Source of the DNA: Euryarchaeota archaeon ADurb.BinA087
Lineage (GTDB): Archaea; Halobacteriota; Methanomicrobia; Methanomicrobiales; Methanospirillaceae
Length of the DNA stretch: 33,167 bases
Assembly: GCA_002068435.1 (NCBI GenBank)
Contig: MVZQ01000011.1
Span: 1 to 33,167 of the forward strand
Reading direction: 5' to 3'
The position numbers were made by a program, and so were the translations under genes. Positions 15,013 through 23,359 of this stretch are shown here, piece after piece; positions within the stretch are counted from its first letter, which is position 1; every line of letters begins with the position of its first letter. Below the pieces are notes generated by a model. It was not told where the DNA came from. It made no database searches and saw only the letters and a program-made list of their open reading frames with translations.

Positions 15013-16875
15013 ATGAAATCATCCCTCTCTTTTTTTCATACCCCTTGGGATATTTCAAATCATATCCAGGTTTTTTTCACTCAAACCCGAGAGAGATTGT
15101 TCAAGTATTATTCTACCCAGCGTTCGCGCCTGAAACAGTCGTATACCAATGGCCCTTACCTACAAATCCTGATTGTTCTGACGATAATCGGCCTTATTTT
15201 GCGATTATATCACATGGGTGACGTTTCACTCTGGTTAGATGAAGTCACTGCCCTTCATCGTTCGCAGCAATCCTTCCTTGAGATATGGGAAAATCCATGG
15301 GGGGATATCAATCCCCCGTTGTTCTTCTTGATTGAACATGTGATGCTGACTCTCGGGAACAGTGAATTTGTTTTGCGGCTCGCTCCGGCACTCATCGGGA
15401 CGCTGACTATCCCCGTAATATACGGGGTGGGATCGGAGTTTTACGATCGAAATATCGGGGTGATCACTGCCGCCCTGCTTACCTTTTCAGTATTTCACAT
15501 CTGGTATTCCCAGGAGGCACGACCCTACTCCCTGCTTTTATTCCTTTTGCTGGTTGCACTTCTTTTTTATTTTAAAGCACTTCGCACCGATCATTCCTTA
15601 TACTGGCTGTTGACCGGGCTCTTCATAGGGTTGGCCTGCTGGGCTCATAATTCTGCAATAATCATAATCCCACCACTGTTGATGTGGCTGTGTATCTCCC
15701 GGTTCAGGCAGCCTTTTTATGACACCATTATCAGGCCGCTAATATTGGCATCGGTGACGTTTCTGCTCGCAGTGGCTCCATTTATACCGTATTTATTCGG
15801 ATCCTATTCAGGGAAAATAAATGAGCCATTAACGTGGGGAATGCAGGGTCTGGAGTTACTACAAGCAATGGGGATGCAATTTTTCGGGGGCATTGGAAGT
15901 CCTGTTCTTATTATGGTTTATCTTTTTGCTGTACTCTTTTTCCTTGGACTCGTCCTCTTACTCAGAACAGACAGGAGAAAATTCAAGTTCCTCCTTATCA
16001 CCATCATCGTCTTGTTGGCAACAGCATGGGGGCTCTCTTATACGATGCCCACGGATCCACGATATTTCATTATCCTGTTTGCATTCATCCTTCTCGGGAT
16101 CTCGTTTGCATTTCTCCCTTTCAAAAAATTCTTCAGTCCCACCCGGTTCCTCTGCTATGCGATCATTTGTATTGCAGTGATCAGTATCCCTTCACTCCAT
16201 TCCTATTATTCATTGGATGCAAAATGGGAGGATTGGAAAGGTATCAGCCGGGAGATCGAGGAGGTGACGGATGAGGGGAATATCATCATTATCGTCCCTC
16301 CCTGGTCAGTTCAACCATTCAGGTATTACTATGATACAACGTTGCATAACAGGTCAGTATACACGGTGGATTATGCAGATGAATTAGTTCCTATCGTCGC
16401 CAGCCATCCGGATGAAAGGATTTTTTTTATCTGCTCGGAAAATAGTATTGGACCTTATAAATGGATTGCTGGAAATGCAACGCAGATCGGGGAATATGGA
16501 GAACACCATATTTATAAACTCAATGTCATGCCCGACCTCCCTTCCCTCCCTCCAGGGAATGATAATGGTAGTACCATAACCGTAATTGTCCCAAACGGCG
16601 GTGAGAACTGGCAGCAGCGTTCCACCAATACTATCAGGTGGAACTATACCGGCACTCCCGGCGCCGAGGTGAGAATCGAGTTGATCGAGAAAGAAGCGGT
16701 TTATGGAGTTGTAACCCACAACACATCCGTAGGAGTGCATGGTTCAGGGTCTTTCAACGTGACGGTCCCTCTCACAATGCGTCTGGGAAAGGATTACCGA
16801 ATCCGGGTGATCAGTATTGAAAATCCTCTCTCTGCTGACACGAGCGATGCACTTTTCAGTATCAGTAGCAGGTGA
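15013..16875 (+). CDS. GT39-type membrane glycosyltransferase with C-terminal PF10342-like domain
   Basis: The product is 620 residues. After a basic N-terminus there are about ten membrane helices. LWLDE (73-77) gives the acidic pair of the first outer loop, and HIWYSQEARPYSL (about 161-173) is the hallmark of the PMT/ArnT-like GT39 family. These enzymes transfer a sugar from a polyprenyl phosphate donor outside the membrane. After the last helix and a luminal domain, residues about 518-618 form a separate module beginning VIVPNGGENWQQRSTNTIRW and ending in TSDALFSIS. It resembles the Ser-Thr-rich/Kre9-like domain (PF10342). The module recurs at the end of the protein at 19241. Fusion of a GT39 core to such a domain is unusual. 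The acceptor is unknown. It follows the amidotransferase gene by 67 bp on the same strand. Confidence 0.88.
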   Translation: MKSSLSFFHTPWDISNHIQVFFTQTRERLFKYYSTQRSRLKQSYTNGPYLQILIVLTIIGLILRLYHMGDVSLWLDEVTALHRSQQSFLEIWENPWGDINPPLFFLIEHVMLTLGNSEFVLRLAPALIGTLTIPVIYGVGSEFYDRNIGVITAALLTFSVFHIWYSQEARPYSLLLFLLLVALLFYFKALRTDHSLYWLLTGLFIGLACWAHNSAIIIIPPLLMWLCISRFRQPFYDTIIRPLILASVTFLLAVAPFIPYLFGSYSGKINEPLTWGMQGLELLQAMGMQFFGGIGSPVLIMVYLFAVLFFLGLVLLLRTDRRKFKFLLITIIVLLATAWGLSYTMPTDPRYFIILFAFILLGISFAFLPFKKFFSPTRFLCYAIICIAVISIPSLHSYYSLDAKWEDWKGISREIEEVTDEGNIIIIVPPWSVQPFRYYYDTTLHNRSVYTVDYADELVPIVASHPDERIFFICSENSIGPYKWIAGNATQIGEYGEHHIYKLNVMPDLPSLPPGNDNGSTITVIVPNGGENWQQRSTNTIRWNYTGTPGAEVRIELIEKEAVYGVVTHNTSVGVHGSGSFNVTVPLTMRLGKDYRIRVISIENPLSADTSDALFSISSR

Positions 16876-17077
16876 TTCTGGAAGGTGTGGAGCATAACGG
16901 AAATCAGAATGAATCGATACCGAGATACTGCAAAGAGACAACAGAGAATTGATATTGATAACTATCGATCGTTTCCATCGAACAACCATTATGTAATTCC
17001 GGTTTTTTTTTATGATTCCCCAAGGAAAGAGATGAAGTAATGATTAAAAGAATTAATACCCTACTCCAGGATAGGAT

Positions 17078-17866
17078 ATGAAGAATCTGATCAAATGTTG
17101 GGTAAAAGAAACTCCCGTTGAACCTTTTGCACGAAAGGTATATGATTTTTTCTTCCAGAATAATCCGCCTTCAAATACCGATCTCACGAAGGATTTGGTC
17201 TATAATACACAGACTTTTGCTGTCATGAAACGAGTCCTCAAACCCGATTCCAACTGTATTGACGTTGGTTGCCATGAAGGTGCAATTCTCACCGAAATGA
17301 TACGACTGGCTCCCAAAGGCACCCATTTTGCCTTTGAACCGCTTCCTGATCTGTATCAGAAGTTAACCGTTTCATTTGGAAATTGTCCGAATGTACACAT
17401 CTATGATGATGCTTTAAGTGATACTGAAGGAACAACGGTATTTCAATACGTTACCAGTAATCCCGGGTATAGCGGTTTCCGGATAAGAGAATATGAAAAA
17501 CCTTCCGAAACTATTGAGGAGATAACCGTCAGGACTAATCTCCTCGACAATACTATACCAGAAGACACCATGATTCATCTCATCAAAGTAGACGTCGAGG
17601 GAGCCGAACTGGAAGTCTTCAGGGGTTCAGTCAATACCATCAAAAGAAACAGACCGGTGATAATTTTTGAACATGGACTTGGAGCTGCAGATTATTATGG
17701 AACAACTCCTGAAGAGGTGTACGACCTTCTAGCGGGCCAGTGTCATCTGAGGGTATTTCTCATGGAAGACTGGTTGAGGACCAATGGACAGGTGTGTCTG
17801 AAGAGAACGGAGTTTTGTCAGGAATTTTACCACCATACCAATTTCTATTTCATGGCTGCCCCTTGA
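17078..17866 (+). CDS. FkbM family methyltransferase
   Basis: This 262-residue SAM-dependent methyltransferase belongs to the FkbM family. The SAM-binding motif I is CIDVGCHEGAI (60-70), followed by HFAFEPLPDLYQKL (acidic residue for the ribose). The family signature IKVDVEGAELEVFRGS comes next, then RPVIIFEHGLGAADYYG. FkbM enzymes methylate oxygen atoms, often hydroxyls of sugars in surface glycans or lipids, which fits the two glycosyltransferase-like genes on either side. AGGATAGG precedes ATG 17078 as ribosome-binding site. A gap of about 200 bp separates it from the GT39 gene and holds only a weak 43-codon ORF (16909-17040). A T-run follows the stop, and the next gene is convergent. Confidence 0.92.
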   Translation: MKNLIKCWVKETPVEPFARKVYDFFFQNNPPSNTDLTKDLVYNTQTFAVMKRVLKPDSNCIDVGCHEGAILTEMIRLAPKGTHFAFEPLPDLYQKLTVSFGNCPNVHIYDDALSDTEGTTVFQYVTSNPGYSGFRIREYEKPSETIEEITVRTNLLDNTIPEDTMIHLIKVDVEGAELEVFRGSVNTIKRNRPVIIFEHGLGAADYYGTTPEEVYDLLAGQCHLRVFLMEDWLRTNGQVCLKRTEFCQEFYHHTNFYFMAAP

Positions 17867-17927
17867 TATCAATCAGCCTGAAAGATTCTCCTTCATAACC
17901 AGTCAAGGATTATAGTGGTATCGCCCA

Positions 17928-17975
17928 CTGGTGATGAGCAATGGACGCAGGGATCTTTTTTTATTCGATCACCAG
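17928..17975. terminator. Inverted repeat and T-tract after the FkbM gene
   Basis: CTGGTGAT (17928-17935) and ATCACCAG (17968-17975) are perfect inverted arms. Seven T (17956-17962) lie in the loop, 90 bp after the plus-strand stop. The T-run fits archaeal termination for the FkbM transcript; the gene on the other strand ends 22 bp further on. Confidence 0.45.
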
Positions 17976-17996
17976 CACAGTACCTGCAATCCTGGT

Positions 17997-19061
17997 TCAG
18001 AGGTCCTTTTTCAGGATTTGATTCCGATACTTGGTCAGGCTTCCCAGGTTCACGATTCCGTCATCGAATAATTCATCTTTCAGCACCATGAGAAATTCCT
18101 GGTGTCCCGGATGATTGGGGAGATGAACACAACGATTTTGGTATTCCTTTTCTGAGTACGTTCCCCAGTTTTGGAGCAGACTGAACATAACCCGATCAAA
18201 TCCGAACCGTTTCCCAAGCCGTATGAAATCAGGCATCTCCCGGAAATTGTTCTCCTGCACTACCATGCTGATCACTACCCATTGAAGAGGGCCCGCCTTC
18301 CGAAGCCGGCTGATAAATTCCAGATTTTCAAGAAGCTTTTCAAAACTCCCTCCCCGACGATTTATTGCATATGTTCCCGCACAGGCTGCATCGATCGATA
18401 TCTGTGTACGATTGATGAGAGGGCGTATCTCTTCAGGGAGGGTATCCCATAGCTGTGGGGTCCACAGCTGCCCGTTTGTATGGAGTTGAATAATGTTCAG
18501 GTTCGGCATCTCATCCCTTCTCATCGTCTGGAGCCATTTCCTGAAATAAGGGCTGCCAAAAGGATCCCCTGAACCAGTGATGTTTAAAAAACAAATATCT
18601 TTCAGGGCCTGGTTCCTGAGTTTGTTCTGGATCTCCAGGATCTGCTCTTCCTTGTCCGTCTGGACAATAACCGTTTCACGACAGGACGGACAGGACAGAT
18701 TGCAGGACCGGTCATATGAACAATTGATGCCCAGGGGACCGAATGGCAGATGGGTTGTTTTATTCACGATAGCTTCTCTGATCTTTTGGACCTCTACCTC
18801 TCCCAGCTTTTTTACAGGGCCGAGGCGGGACTGGAAATACCCGCACTTATCGAGATTGCAATACCTGAACGACCCGTCGATAATCGATTGCCGTATCTCC
18901 CGGGCATTTTTTCCGTTCCAGATCTCGTCGACGGATGAATTTTTTAGATCTCCAATCGGCATCTCGAGCCATCCAGGGCAGCATACGTGGACAATCCCTT
19001 CAGGACCCACATCAAACCACATGAAAGGATTGAGACAGATAATTTTTTGATCAATGTCCAT
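17997..19061 (-). CDS. Radical SAM protein with N-terminal SPASM-like domain
   Basis: The product is 354 residues. The radical SAM motif is CNLSCPSC (Cys120, Cys124, Cys127), preceded by another Cys at 114. Unusually, the SPASM-like module lies before it. Cys9 in IICLNPFMWF, the Cys27-Cys28 pair in GIVHVCCPG, the EIWNGKNAREIR segment and Cys68 and Cys73 reproduce the ligand pattern of a SPASM domain, which normally follows the radical SAM barrel and binds one or two auxiliary FeS clusters. ITGSGDPFGS fits the GGE-like loop of the core. Radical SAM/SPASM enzymes modify peptides, sugars or cofactors. GGAGG before ATG 19061 fixes the start. The gene runs against its neighbours inside the glycan cluster and may have its own promoter. 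No precursor peptide is evident. The substrate is unknown. Confidence 0.88.
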   Translation of the reverse strand: MDIDQKIICLNPFMWFDVGPEGIVHVCCPGWLEMPIGDLKNSSVDEIWNGKNAREIRQSIIDGSFRYCNLDKCGYFQSRLGPVKKLGEVEVQKIREAIVNKTTHLPFGPLGINCSYDRSCNLSCPSCRETVIVQTDKEEQILEIQNKLRNQALKDICFLNITGSGDPFGSPYFRKWLQTMRRDEMPNLNIIQLHTNGQLWTPQLWDTLPEEIRPLINRTQISIDAACAGTYAINRRGGSFEKLLENLEFISRLRKAGPLQWVVISMVVQENNFREMPDFIRLGKRFGFDRVMFSLLQNWGTYSEKEYQNRCVHLPNHPGHQEFLMVLKDELFDDGIVNLGSLTKYRNQILKKDL

Positions 19062-19240
19062 GGCTCCTCCGGAATTTGGGCGCGATCGTGGCTATTATGT
19101 TCAGCTATTGAATAAAATCGCTTTTTATTCTTTAATTATTACATATTATAAAGATTGCAGGTGAATTCTGCAGGCCTTATCGTATCAAAGAATATATTGC
19201 CGTTCTCTTACGATATGCACGTAATTGAACTGGTGTCACC

Positions 19241-21526
19241 GTGAAGAGGAATAATCTGCCTTCTGTTTCCAGAGCATCAGTGATATGGTGTATTGTCCTC
19301 CTGGTATTGTGTTCACTGTACCTGAATTACACCCTTGGTCTTTCAAGTGGTGTCAGGTTTGATGTACCTTTCACCTATGAGGGGGACGGCCTTGAGTATA
19401 ACCTGCTGACAAAGACGATGATCGAGACCGGGTGGTGGACCGAAAATCCCGTGGTCGGAGCACCAGATAAGCTCGAGATGTATGATTATGCCATCGGGAA
19501 TACCCTTGATTTCTTCGTGATGAAGATCATCAGCATCTTCACAGATAATTATGCCCTGGTAATGAATTCCTATTATATTCTTGGATTTTTCCTTACTGCT
19601 CTTTGTTCACTGTATGTATTCAGACAACTCCGGATAACCTATCCGGTAGCGGTCTTTGGCAGCATCCTTTTTCCCTTTTTATTCTACCATTTTTCCCGAA
19701 TCAGCCATTTTAATCTGACGGCCTATTATATGATCCCCCTAATCGTCCTGGTTATCCTCTGGATTTGCAATGGGGAACCTTTGTTTTTGAAGAGAGGAGA
19801 ACCAGGTGAACCGGTGCACCTGGCAGTGACTCAAAAAGGAGTGATTGCCGCCATTATTCTTCTCATTTCTGCAACGCATCCATATTACGGATTTTTTGGT
19901 CTCCTTTTCCTGGTTGTTGCAACGCTCTGGTCCGCTTCCCGGTCAGATACCATGATCCCGTTGCTTAACGGTATAATCTCCGGAATGCTCCTGGCCGTCT
20001 TTGCGATCCTGAACAGACTCCCTTCCCTTTGGTATGGATTCCAGCATGGCACTTCACTGGCAATAAGTTCCCGGGCCCCGTTCGAGGCAGAAGAATGGGG
20101 ACTGAAACTTATCCAGCTCCTCCTTCCTGCACCAGGGCATCGCATAGATTTTCTTGCGGACATCGCCCGGAAATATACCGTTTCTAGACCTCTCGTGAAT
20201 GAAAACGTGAGCGCAACACTGGGTATTATCGGGAGCATCGGGGTTGTCATTTTACTTGGATGGATCTTTATACGGGAATGGCAGCCGATACAGAAAAAAT
20301 TCGGAGGTCGGAGAGAGCTGATGGACCAGCTCTCTCTGTTCACCATTTCAGGGATTCTTATCGGAACCATCGGAGGTTTTTCGGCGATCATTGCCCTGGT
20401 ATTTCCTGTTATTCATTCCTATAACCGGATCAGTCTCTATATCGGTTTTTTTTCCATCCTTGCGATGCTGATCATTCTGCAGATCATGTACGAACAATTC
20501 CGGAACAAACCTTATTTCTGTCCCGTCTTCCTGGTGCTTCTTCTGGCTGTTCTCACCTTAGGAGTCTATGACCAGGTTCCAGCATGGAGTTCATTGACTT
20601 CCGGGTCCGACAAGGAGCGAGAGCAGGAATTTCTCGATCAGGAGATTTATTTCACCCACGTTGAGGATACAATGCCTCCGGGAGCCTCCGTGTTTATTCT
20701 GCCGGACATTGGAGGATTTCCGCATTCCTCTCCTCCCGGTACTATCAACGAGCTTGACAGTCTGAAGCCTTACCTCCATACCCATGATCTGAAATGGAAT
20801 TATCCAACCATGAAGGGACGCTTCTGGGATAACTGGCAGGTGAAAGTCGCCACCTCCGAACCAGCGGATCTCCTGGATCACCTGTTTTTTACCGGGTTTA
20901 CAGGTCTCCTTATTGACGGGTATGGTTACCATGATGAAGGAGAAGCGATCATTGAAATCTACCAGAACCTCACCGGTATCGAGCCAGTCATAAGTAAAGA
21001 CGGCAGGTATGCATTCTTCGACCTGACCGGATACATGGACGAAAAGAAGGCAGGGATGACTTCACCGCATTTCGAGGAGGAGAAAATCGCGTATCTCACG
21101 ACCATGAAAGCAAACCCTGAACTGAACAATCCACTTTTTGGAACCTGGGTGAGAGAGAATCTGAGTAAAACAGGTTATCCTGATTCCCCTGGTTCATCCA
21201 AGGTATCATCCTCAATAACTCCTCTTATCACCGTTGTAACCCCTAATGGCGGTGAGATCTGGCAACCGGGTTCTACCCAGACCCTGCAATGGAATTATAC
21301 CGGCAATCCAGGATCCAGGGTTACCATCGATGCACTCCGCTCGGGATCAATACTCACAACCATCGCCTCAAATTATCCAATCGGAGAAGAAGGTAGTGGG
21401 GCATTCAATCTGACATTGCCCCCCTATACCCCTCTGGGATCGGATTACCGGATTCGGGTCACGAGTACAAGGTACCCTGGCTGCACCGACACAAGTGATG
21501 CCCCCTTTGCGATCAGTGCCGGGTGA
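19241..21526 (+). CDS. Large membrane protein, GT-C-like, with C-terminal PF10342-like domain
   Basis: The product is 761 residues. About twelve membrane helices fill residues 12-480. The first outer loop carries acidic groups (YEGDGLEYNLLTKTMIETGW), as in GT-C glycosyltransferases that use polyprenyl-linked sugars. A luminal domain of about 170 residues follows (LKWNYPTMKGRFWDNW, FTGFTGLLIDGYGYHDEG). It recalls large GT-C or YfhO-like proteins, but I cannot name the family. Residues about 660-760 repeat the module of the GT39 protein: TPNGGEIWQPGSTQTLQWNY, GSGAFNLTLP, LGSDYRIRVTST, DTSDAPFAIS. The start is GTG 19241 with GGTGTC upstream. A T8 run follows the stop. It probably works with the GT39 protein on the outer membrane face. 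The divergent radical SAM gene shares its upstream region. Confidence 0.85.
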   Translation: MKRNNLPSVSRASVIWCIVLLVLCSLYLNYTLGLSSGVRFDVPFTYEGDGLEYNLLTKTMIETGWWTENPVVGAPDKLEMYDYAIGNTLDFFVMKIISIFTDNYALVMNSYYILGFFLTALCSLYVFRQLRITYPVAVFGSILFPFLFYHFSRISHFNLTAYYMIPLIVLVILWICNGEPLFLKRGEPGEPVHLAVTQKGVIAAIILLISATHPYYGFFGLLFLVVATLWSASRSDTMIPLLNGIISGMLLAVFAILNRLPSLWYGFQHGTSLAISSRAPFEAEEWGLKLIQLLLPAPGHRIDFLADIARKYTVSRPLVNENVSATLGIIGSIGVVILLGWIFIREWQPIQKKFGGRRELMDQLSLFTISGILIGTIGGFSAIIALVFPVIHSYNRISLYIGFFSILAMLIILQIMYEQFRNKPYFCPVFLVLLLAVLTLGVYDQVPAWSSLTSGSDKEREQEFLDQEIYFTHVEDTMPPGASVFILPDIGGFPHSSPPGTINELDSLKPYLHTHDLKWNYPTMKGRFWDNWQVKVATSEPADLLDHLFFTGFTGLLIDGYGYHDEGEAIIEIYQNLTGIEPVISKDGRYAFFDLTGYMDEKKAGMTSPHFEEEKIAYLTTMKANPELNNPLFGTWVRENLSKTGYPDSPGSSKVSSSITPLITVVTPNGGEIWQPGSTQTLQWNYTGNPGSRVTIDALRSGSILTTIASNYPIGEEGSGAFNLTLPPYTPLGSDYRIRVTSTRYPGCTDTSDAPFAISAG

Positions 21527-21570
21527 TGTATTTCCAAGGAGAACTCTTCCACAAATCTGGAAAGGATCCC

Positions 21571-21578
21571 TTTTTTTT
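21571..21578 (+). terminator. T8 terminator of the glycan cluster
   Basis: A run of eight T lies 45 bp after the stop of the large GT-C-like gene, as expected for archaeal intrinsic termination. Further on, an imperfect hairpin (21675-21697; CAGAG/CTCTG extended by GATT/AATC) lies in the same convergent gap. Confidence 0.5.
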
Positions 21579-21801
21579 CACCCTATCAAATTACCATCAA
21601 TTCTTCGTATTCCAAAGAGTTGATAACAATCCGGTTCACACCCCCTCCAAAATTATGGTCCCATCTAAAAGGTCGATTCACAGAGGTTCTCTGAATCGTG
21701 AATGAGGGAGGGGGTTAAATCCGGTAGCAGGAGAGGAATGGCAATAGACCACGCAAAGACCCTTCTGAAAAAAACGGATAAAGGGTAGCAAATAAGAGTT
21801 C

Positions 21802-22236
21802 TCAGAACCTCACCCGAGGGGCATCCCGTTCCCTCATGTTATATTCCATCGTCCAGAAATACGCTTCTCCATGGGCCACCCTGAAGATGGCAACGGTGGC
21901 ACCCTTTGGCGCTGTTATCAGGAGATCCTTCACCCAGGGCCTATCCCGGTACAACCGCTCTTCAAGCGCCTTGTCATGGAGAAATTCAACCTCACCGGAC
22001 ACCCGCATCATTCTGCCAGCACTCTGTGGATCAGGTGCATAAAAACAGAGCTCGGCCTTTGGATTCTTCAGGAGCTGGGAATAGACGCTCTTTGGTGTGC
22101 CGGTGTGGTAGTAAAAACCGGTCTTGTCCGCAAACCACATCGCAAACGCCCTTACACGGGGTTGATCGCCATCGGTGGTAGCAATATAGGTTACCGGATT
22201 AGCGTTTGCAAAATCGATACATTCAGAAATATCCAT
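21802..22236 (-). CDS. Pyridoxamine 5'-phosphate oxidase-fold protein
   Basis: This 144-residue protein has the split-barrel fold of the PNPOx family. The evidence is PVTYIATTDGDQPRVRAFAMW, abbreviated here as the TYIATTDGDQPRVRAF segment, where the flavin or F420 cofactor docks. GFYYHTGTPKSVYSQLLKNPKAELCFYAP supplies the second strand pair (core YYHTGTPKSVYSQL), and MMRVSGEVEFLHD the third. Family members in methanogens bind FMN, F420 or haem and reduce small substrates; the substrate cannot be read from the sequence. The frame is open to 22404, but homologues begin near MDISECIDFANANP, so 22236 is chosen. A 17-bp palindrome about 90 bp upstream could be an operator. It follows the creatininase-family gene on the same strand after a gap of about 180 bp. 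Confidence 0.87.
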   Translation of the reverse strand: MDISECIDFANANPVTYIATTDGDQPRVRAFAMWFADKTGFYYHTGTPKSVYSQLLKNPKAELCFYAPDPQSAGRMMRVSGEVEFLHDKALEERLYRDRPWVKDLLITAPKGATVAIFRVAHGEAYFWTMEYNMRERDAPRVRF

Positions 22237-22323
22237 ACTGATATCACGATAGGGTAATGGAAAAGGAAAGACCAAAAAGATACGGGTTCTCTGACTCCCT
22301 GCGTCACGAAGCCTCCTCTCAGC

Positions 22324-22340
22324 CCGGTTCCAGGAACCGG
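22324..22340. promoter_or_regulatory. 17-bp palindrome upstream of the PNPOx-fold gene
   Basis: CCGGTTCC (22324-22331) and GGAACCGG (22333-22340) are perfect arms around a single central A. With almost no spacer it cannot fold into a good hairpin, so a dimeric regulator site is the more natural reading. It lies about 90 bp before the start at 22236 and 80 bp after the stop of the upstream gene. Confidence 0.35.
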
Positions 22341-22419
22341 CATTGCCCCCATCCTTGTTGCAGGGATCTTTCCCAGCTGCTTCCGGGAACCAATATTCCC
22401 TCATCTTTGTTACGAGAAT

Positions 22420-23187
22420 CTATCCCTTCGCTTGAGGTGAGCGGTAGTCCCACCCGCATTCATCGAGGGCAGTGATCACTCCCACCATGGCATCGACCAG
22501 TGCCTCCTTTATCCTGTCTCCTTTCTCCTTGGTGGCCTTCGTGGGATCCCCGGTCGCTCCACAATCAGTCAGCTCTGAAAACATCCATTTCACATCGACA
22601 TAGGGCGGAAGCCGGGGGACAACGCCCCTGGCAAGCCCGGGCTCGCAGAGCTCGGGAAAGAGGGCAAGACCAATCGACAACTCGCCTTCTCCCCCGTGGC
22701 CGAGGCCGTTCCATACTTCAAAAAAGCCGGGAGGGAGCAGCTGGCCAAGGGTATTCCACCAGGCATCGAGCGAGACGATCTTCATCGCCGGATGTGCTGC
22801 CTTTGCCGTGCGGGATGCCATCTCTATCGAGGCGATATTGCCGTCATGCCCGTTCAGGATGAAGACCCTGGTGATCCCTTCCCGGTACAGGGATTCGAGG
22901 ATGTCCCGAATGATCGCCGTCTCGGTCCCGGGACTGAGGGAGACGGTGAAGGAAAATTCCTTGTATGCCTCGCTCATCCCGTAGGGGAGAGGCGGAAGGA
23001 CAGCGGTTCCGGGAATTCGCCGGGCTATTTCGAGGGCGAGCAGGTAGGCGGTGATCGAGTCGGTGCCGAATGGAAGGTGGTCCCCGTGGCTCTCGAGCGA
23101 TCCGAGCGGAAGGATCGCCTTCTCGAAAGGTTCTTTCCGGTAATCTGCGGCAGTAAGGTGCTGGATCTCGCAGTGATTCTTTTGCAT
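22420..23187 (-). CDS. Creatininase-family amidohydrolase, ArfB-like candidate
   Basis: This 255-residue protein belongs to the creatininase family (PF02633) of binuclear-metal amidohydrolases. Motifs are PLGSLESHGDHLPFGTD (likely ligands Glu32, His34, Asp43), FILNGHDGN (His114) and GLGHGGEGELS (Glu167). Archaeal members include ArfB, the formylaminopyrimidine deformylase of riboflavin and F420 synthesis, which every F420-dependent methanogen needs. So ArfB is a good candidate, but other members such as MftE-like peptidases or creatininase itself cannot be excluded from the sequence alone. Starts at 23247 and 23226 are possible; 23187 is chosen because the sequence after it matches the family start best. 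No riboflavin gene is adjacent. Confidence 0.85.
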   Translation of the reverse strand: MQKNHCEIQHLTAADYRKEPFEKAILPLGSLESHGDHLPFGTDSITAYLLALEIARRIPGTAVLPPLPYGMSEAYKEFSFTVSLSPGTETAIIRDILESLYREGITRVFILNGHDGNIASIEMASRTAKAAHPAMKIVSLDAWWNTLGQLLPPGFFEVWNGLGHGGEGELSIGLALFPELCEPGLARGVVPRLPPYVDVKWMFSELTDCGATGDPTKATKEKGDRIKEALVDAMVGVITALDECGWDYRSPQAKG

Positions 23188-23359
23188 GTGAGGTTCCCGG
23201 TGTGTGTCTGGGTTATTACCTTTCATATATACTTCGGTAGATCTCACATGCCCCCCATCTGGACCCTTTTCCGGCAGGGAACGAACGGGAATTCACGCTG
23301 ATGACTGTGTTCCTGTGAATCTGAAGCCGTGCCTTATCCTCCACTGCCAGTATTCCAGG

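Noticed and set aside
16909-17040. 43-codon ORF before the FkbM gene, considered as precursor peptide for the radical SAM enzyme
   Set aside because: There is no good ribosome-binding site, no leader-core pattern and no Cys or Gly-rich core; codon use is atypical.
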